NCBI GenBank assembly: GCA_016839425.1
Contig: JAEOUI010000380.1
Span: forward strand, 1-16,518
Length of the DNA: 16,518 nt
Reading direction: 5' to 3'
Source of the DNA: Promethearchaeota archaeon
GTDB lineage: Archaea; Asgardarchaeota; Lokiarchaeia; Sigynarchaeales; SOKP01
Shown piece by piece: positions 13,608-16,518 of this stretch; the stretch's first letter is position 1, and each line of letters starts with the position of its first letter. The notes beneath the pieces are model-generated. The model saw nothing but the letters and a program-made list of their open reading frames with translations. It was not told where the DNA came from and did no database searches. Position numbers and translations under genes: made by a program.

Positions 13608-14405
13608 ATGATTCAATACGATACCATTGATCTGGACATATCTGAAACTGAAGAATATGCAACGCTTTATTTAAACCGACCAGAACAACTTAACGCCATC
13701 AATCGTCAAATGTGCAAGGATTTTATTTCGGCAATGAAAATAATTTCTAAAAATGATTCGGTTCGATGCATCTTGATTACGGCAAGAGGTTCTGCTTTTT
13801 GTGCAGGAGGTGACTTGGCCGAATTTCAAAAAGCAAAGGACCCTGGAGCACATCTTTACGAGCTCGCTTCCATTTTTCACGGGGGGATTAAAATCCTAAA
13901 ATCTATACACGCCCCTAGTATTGCTGCAATAAATGGTTCTTGCTTTGGAGTGGGATTAAGCTTGGCGTGCGCTTGCGATATTAGGATTTGTGCTCAAGGA
14001 TCTAGGTTTAGCGTGGCTTTTACTAACATAGGATTAACTCCCGATTCCTCACTAACTTATTACCTTCCAAAAATTATAGGTCTCCCTTTAGTAAACGAAA
14101 TGGTCTATTTAAATAAGGTTCTAACTTCTAAGGATGCATTAGAATGTAATTTGGTTTCAAAAGTATACGGAGACTTAAAGTCTATGCAAGAAGGTGCTGA
14201 AAAAATCGTTGCAAAAATTAAAAAAGGTCCCACTCTTGCGTTTGCAAATACTAAAAAACTATTATTAAATGCATACAAGAACGATTTAAACACCCACTTA
14301 GATAGAGAATTGGAAAGCGTAAGTAAAATGGCTGGAACTCAAGATTTTCAAGAGGGAATGAAATCATTTTTCGAAAGGAGAAGACCTCAATACAAAGGAA
14401 AATAA
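13608..14405 (+). CDS. PaaG-like enoyl-CoA hydratase/isomerase (crotonase family)
   Basis: 265 residues, normal for a crotonase. Oxyanion-hole elements are present: GSAFCAGGDL (61-70) and INGSCFGVGLSLACACDIRI (109-127). The two catalytic glutamates of classical enoyl-CoA hydratase are absent: the GGGxEL glutamate is replaced (GVGLSL), and the second lies in AFTNIGLTPDSSLTYYLP, which has no Glu. That segment instead matches PaaG-type isomerases (FxKIGLxPDSGGTW), whose catalytic Asp corresponds to D146 here. Double-bond isomerisation of an acyl-CoA, as in fatty-acid or aromatic-acid degradation, is therefore more likely than hydration; the substrate is unknown. No other acyl-CoA gene lies nearby, and its upstream neighbour is the tRNA. 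Confidence 0.88.
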   Translation: MIQYDTIDLDISETEEYATLYLNRPEQLNAINRQMCKDFISAMKIISKNDSVRCILITARGSAFCAGGDLAEFQKAKDPGAHLYELASIFHGGIKILKSIHAPSIAAINGSCFGVGLSLACACDIRICAQGSRFSVAFTNIGLTPDSSLTYYLPKIIGLPLVNEMVYLNKVLTSKDALECNLVSKVYGDLKSMQEGAEKIVAKIKKGPTLAFANTKKLLLNAYKNDLNTHLDRELESVSKMAGTQDFQEGMKSFFERRRPQYKGK

Positions 14406-14535
14406 TTAGAGTTTTAGTAGCATTTTGTTACAATAAAATTCTATCTAACTCCACCTAAACTCTTTTTGCTTGGTTATCAAAGGCTTCCTTCATTTTTAGG
14501 GATAAACCTTATATTTACTATGTACCTCTAGCTAA

Positions 14536-14549
14536 TTTAATTATTAAAA
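14536..14549 (+). promoter_or_regulatory. TATA-like box for the ABC exporter operon
   Basis: TTTAATTATTAAAA lies about 20-33 bases before the ATG at 14569, the spacing expected for a leaderless archaeal transcript. No Shine-Dalgarno is visible before this ATG, consistent with that. Confidence 0.4.
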
Positions 14550-14568
14550 TTACTAAAAATCAAGTAAA

Positions 14569-15348
14569 ATGATTGAAATATCACATCTATCGAAATCTTT
14601 TGGACATTTCAAGGCTGTGGAAGAACTTAACTTACGCGTTGGAAAAGGAGAGATCTACGGGCTCATAGGACCTAACGGTTCTGGGAAGACCACTACTATT
14701 TCGATCTTATTAGATATTCTCAATCCCGATCCAGGAGCTCATATTTCGATTGCGGGTAAAAAAATTCCCGAAAAGATTAACGAGGTATATCAACTCATTG
14801 GGTACATGCCTCAAGACCTCTCTTTGTATCTAGACTTGACAGTCGAACAAAACTTGAAGTTCTTTGCAAAACTAAGCAAAATACCCAAGTCCAAAATGAA
14901 TGAAAGAATTCAAAAGGTCCTTGAATTGGTTGACTTGGAAGAATTTCGAAAGAGGATAATATCTAAATGTTCGGGAGGCATGCAAAGGCGATGCTCTCTT
15001 GCCGTGGCTCTATTACATCAACCAAGCATCTTGATTCTAGACGAACCAACGGTTGGTGTAGATCCAGAGCTCAGAATCGATTTTTGGGACTTTTTCAAAC
15101 AAATTTCAAGAGAAAATGAGGTTACTATTCTCATTACCACCCATTACTTGGCTGAATCTATAAATTGTGATCGCATTGGTTTGATGAATAAAAAAATTAT
15201 AGTTTCAGGAACACCCGATGAGCTCATGAACGATGTCAAACGCGCTAAAAATCTAGAAAAATTACCTAATATGGAAGATGTTTTTATATATCACACGCAA
15301 AAAGAGAAAGCAAAAAAAAAAATGGGAGGTAATGACTTTGAAAATTAG
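14569..15348 (+). CDS. ABC exporter ATP-binding protein (ABC-2 type)
   Basis: 259 residues with a complete nucleotide-binding domain: Walker A GPNGSGKTT (34-42), Q-loop Q82 in YMPQDLSLY, signature CSGGMQRR (134-141; Cys instead of the first Leu), Walker B ILILDEP with E159, D-loop VGVDPEL and H-loop TTH (H192). It powers export by the membrane partner coded immediately downstream, and is closest in pattern to the CcmA/DrrA branch of drug, lipid or polysaccharide exporters. The C-terminal 35 residues are Lys-rich (TQKEKAKKKM). The last 11 bases of the gene overlap the preferred start of the permease, which suggests coupled translation. Substrate unknown. Confidence 0.95.
   Translation: MIEISHLSKSFGHFKAVEELNLRVGKGEIYGLIGPNGSGKTTTISILLDILNPDPGAHISIAGKKIPEKINEVYQLIGYMPQDLSLYLDLTVEQNLKFFAKLSKIPKSKMNERIQKVLELVDLEEFRKRIISKCSGGMQRRCSLAVALLHQPSILILDEPTVGVDPELRIDFWDFFKQISRENEVTILITTHYLAESINCDRIGLMNKKIIVSGTPDELMNDVKRAKNLEKLPNMEDVFIYHTQKEKAKKKMGGNDFEN
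15324..15330 (+). promoter_or_regulatory. Strong Shine-Dalgarno GGGAGGT inside the ATPase gene
   Basis: GGGAGGT is the best ribosome site in the window. It lies one base before an ATG (15332, too close), seven before an in-frame TTG (15338, ideal) and 19 before the next ATG (15350, far). It therefore points to a TTG start for the permease. Confidence 0.6.
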
Positions 15349-16504
15349 CATGAGGCGCATCTTGGCCATCACGAGAAAAAATTTACAAGCGTTAGCACAT
15401 GACAAGCGTAGCGTTGGTTTGCTTATTTTTATGCCAATCCTTTTGATGGTCTTGTTTGGACTCGCTTTTGGTCAAGCTGTAAAACATGTGCCAATAAAAA
15501 TTGTCAATATGGACGAAGGTGGGACGGGAATTCCCATGCTTGTAAATGACACGCAGTATTCTGACCTTTTTATCGATGTACTTAAAGCAGATGATAGAGT
15601 TTCGGTGTCGATGTTAAATCCAAATACATTCGATCTCTCTAGCGAACGAGCAAAAGTTTATGGAGGAAATAACTACTACGCCTTGTTAATAATTCCTGAT
15701 GACTTTTCAGAAGAAATGCTCAATTTTTCGAAGCACATACAACTTTCGATCTATGTAGACGGAAGCGATCCCCAGACAATTAGTTCCGTATTTGCCGCAC
15801 TTTCCGAAGCAATTGGAGAGATCCTCAACGAATTATCCGGTACGGAAGAACCACATTTAGAGCTTAACACCATCTATGTCGCAGGAAGTTCTAGTCTCAG
15901 GCCTATTGACTCTCTCGGACCGGGTATTCTCAGTTTTGCCATCTTTTTGTTTATGATCTTGACGGTTACTGGTGGGTTTACCAAGGAACGATTGACGGGT
16001 ACATTATTTAGGGTCAAGGCAACATCGACTTCGAAATCAGAATTTGTATTAGGATATTTGCTAGGAAATTCGCTCATCGCCTTAGTCCAAAGCAGCCTTT
16101 TGCTGGTAATTTCAGTGCTTTTCTTTCAAATTCATATAGTTGGTAATATCTTGCTTTTATTTTTCATACTATTCGTTTATGCCATGTCCTGCGTTGGTTT
16201 GGGCATTTTTGCGTCTACATTCGCAAAGAACGAGCTTCAGGCGTTTCAATTTATACCTTTACTCCTGATACCTTCAATGTTTTTCTCGGGATTTATATTT
16301 CCCATAAATTCCTTCCCAGAAGTATTTCAAGTTATTTCTTATTTCATACCTATGACTTACTCGATAAATATTAGTAGGGCTATTATGATAAATGGGTTTG
16401 GGATAGAAATGTTTTATATGGATTTCTTGATCCTGCTCTTATTAACAGCTGCCTTCTTGGTCCTTGCCGTGGTCTTTTTCAAGATGAAAAAAAAAAATAA
16501 TTAA
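15338..16504 (+). CDS. ABC-2 type exporter permease
   Basis: About 388 residues with the YhgE/DrrB-like ABC2 layout: a cytoplasmic N-terminal stretch, a first transmembrane span near residues 27-48 (VGLLIFMPILLMVLFGLAFG), a soluble outer domain of about 170 residues (MDEGGTGIPMLVNDTQYSDL ... VYGGNNYYALLIIPDDF ...), then five further spans including the ABC-2 signature region IPLLLIPSMFFSGFIFPI and SYFIPMTYSI. The last span is followed by a short basic tail (KMKKKNN). It forms the membrane channel for the ATPase encoded just upstream. The start is taken as TTG at 15338 on the strength of GGGAGGT seven bases before it; ATG 15332 or 15350 remain possible. The cargo could be lipid, drug or peptide; the sequence does not say. 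Confidence 0.93.
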   Translation: MKISMRRILAITRKNLQALAHDKRSVGLLIFMPILLMVLFGLAFGQAVKHVPIKIVNMDEGGTGIPMLVNDTQYSDLFIDVLKADDRVSVSMLNPNTFDLSSERAKVYGGNNYYALLIIPDDFSEEMLNFSKHIQLSIYVDGSDPQTISSVFAALSEAIGEILNELSGTEEPHLELNTIYVAGSSSLRPIDSLGPGILSFAIFLFMILTVTGGFTKERLTGTLFRVKATSTSKSEFVLGYLLGNSLIALVQSSLLLVISVLFFQIHIVGNILLLFFILFVYAMSCVGLGIFASTFAKNELQAFQFIPLLLIPSMFFSGFIFPINSFPEVFQVISYFIPMTYSINISRAIMINGFGIEMFYMDFLILLLLTAAFLVLAVVFFKMKKKNN

Positions 16505-16508
16505 CCTG

Positions 16509-16517
16509 TTTTTTTTT
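16509..16517 (+). terminator. T9 run after the ABC exporter operon
   Basis: Nine T residues follow the permease stop by four bases, a typical archaeal intrinsic termination signal without a hairpin. The window ends one base later. Confidence 0.5.
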
Positions 16518-16518
16518 C

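Overview
This AT-rich window (roughly one third G+C by eye) comes from an archaeon. Direct evidence is an archaeal-type proteasome beta subunit, ribosomal protein S8e, SRP19, GGAGGT/AGGTGA-type ribosome-binding sites, oligo-T stretches after genes, and a tRNA gene without encoded CCA that appears to carry a short intron. An Asgard (Loki-like) archaeon is my best inference, because of the mix of a longin/roadblock-like domain, a JAMM protease, 7-helix membrane proteins and an LRR-TIR protein. Nothing in the window proves that placement.

Layout. 1-569 (-): truncated gene for a probable beta-sandwich protein. 760-1941 (+): tight pair of a winged-helix/DUF4443-type protein and a JAMM metalloprotease. 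1952-2377 (-): coiled-coil protein. 2557-4254 (+): 7-helix membrane protein, four-cysteine mini-protein and DUF6512-like membrane protein. 4331-4969 (-): proteasome beta subunit, divergent from S8e (5114-5491, +). 5698-6632 (-): two-gene operon coding separately for a GyrI-like ligand-binding protein and an ArsR-like DNA-binding protein. 6784-8114 (+): TrmO-like methyltransferase and a GNAT-YoaP acetyltransferase. 8361-9179 (+): CBS pair fused to a longin/roadblock-like domain. 9202-9884 (-): SRP19-HypA operon. 10010-about 11038 (-): calcineurin-type phosphoesterase whose start codon is missing or non-standard. 11146-13131 (-): LRR-TIR protein. 13326-13429 (+): tRNA-Pro(GGG) with a probable non-canonical intron. 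13608-14405 (+): PaaG-like crotonase. 14569-16504 (+): two-gene ABC-2 exporter, followed by a T-run.

No gene-free stretch exceeds 300 bases. The longest is 8115-8360 (246 bases), where I see only AT-rich promoter-like sequence. Most gaps are short and AT-rich, with TATA-like boxes about 25-30 bases before several starts, suggesting that many transcripts have short leaders or none. Several genes do carry strong Shine-Dalgarno sequences, mainly those inside operons.

The most noteworthy items are: the LRR-TIR protein, a sensor plus likely NAD-cleaving effector with no NTPase between; a proteasome beta subunit with Glu in place of catalytic Asp17; a tRNA-Pro whose extra bases lie in the variable loop and can form a relaxed bulge-helix-bulge; a CBS-longin fusion; the DUF4443/JAMM pair; and a phosphoesterase whose conserved N-terminus lies upstream of every standard start codon. 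There are no CRISPR arrays, insertion sequences or obvious integration scars.
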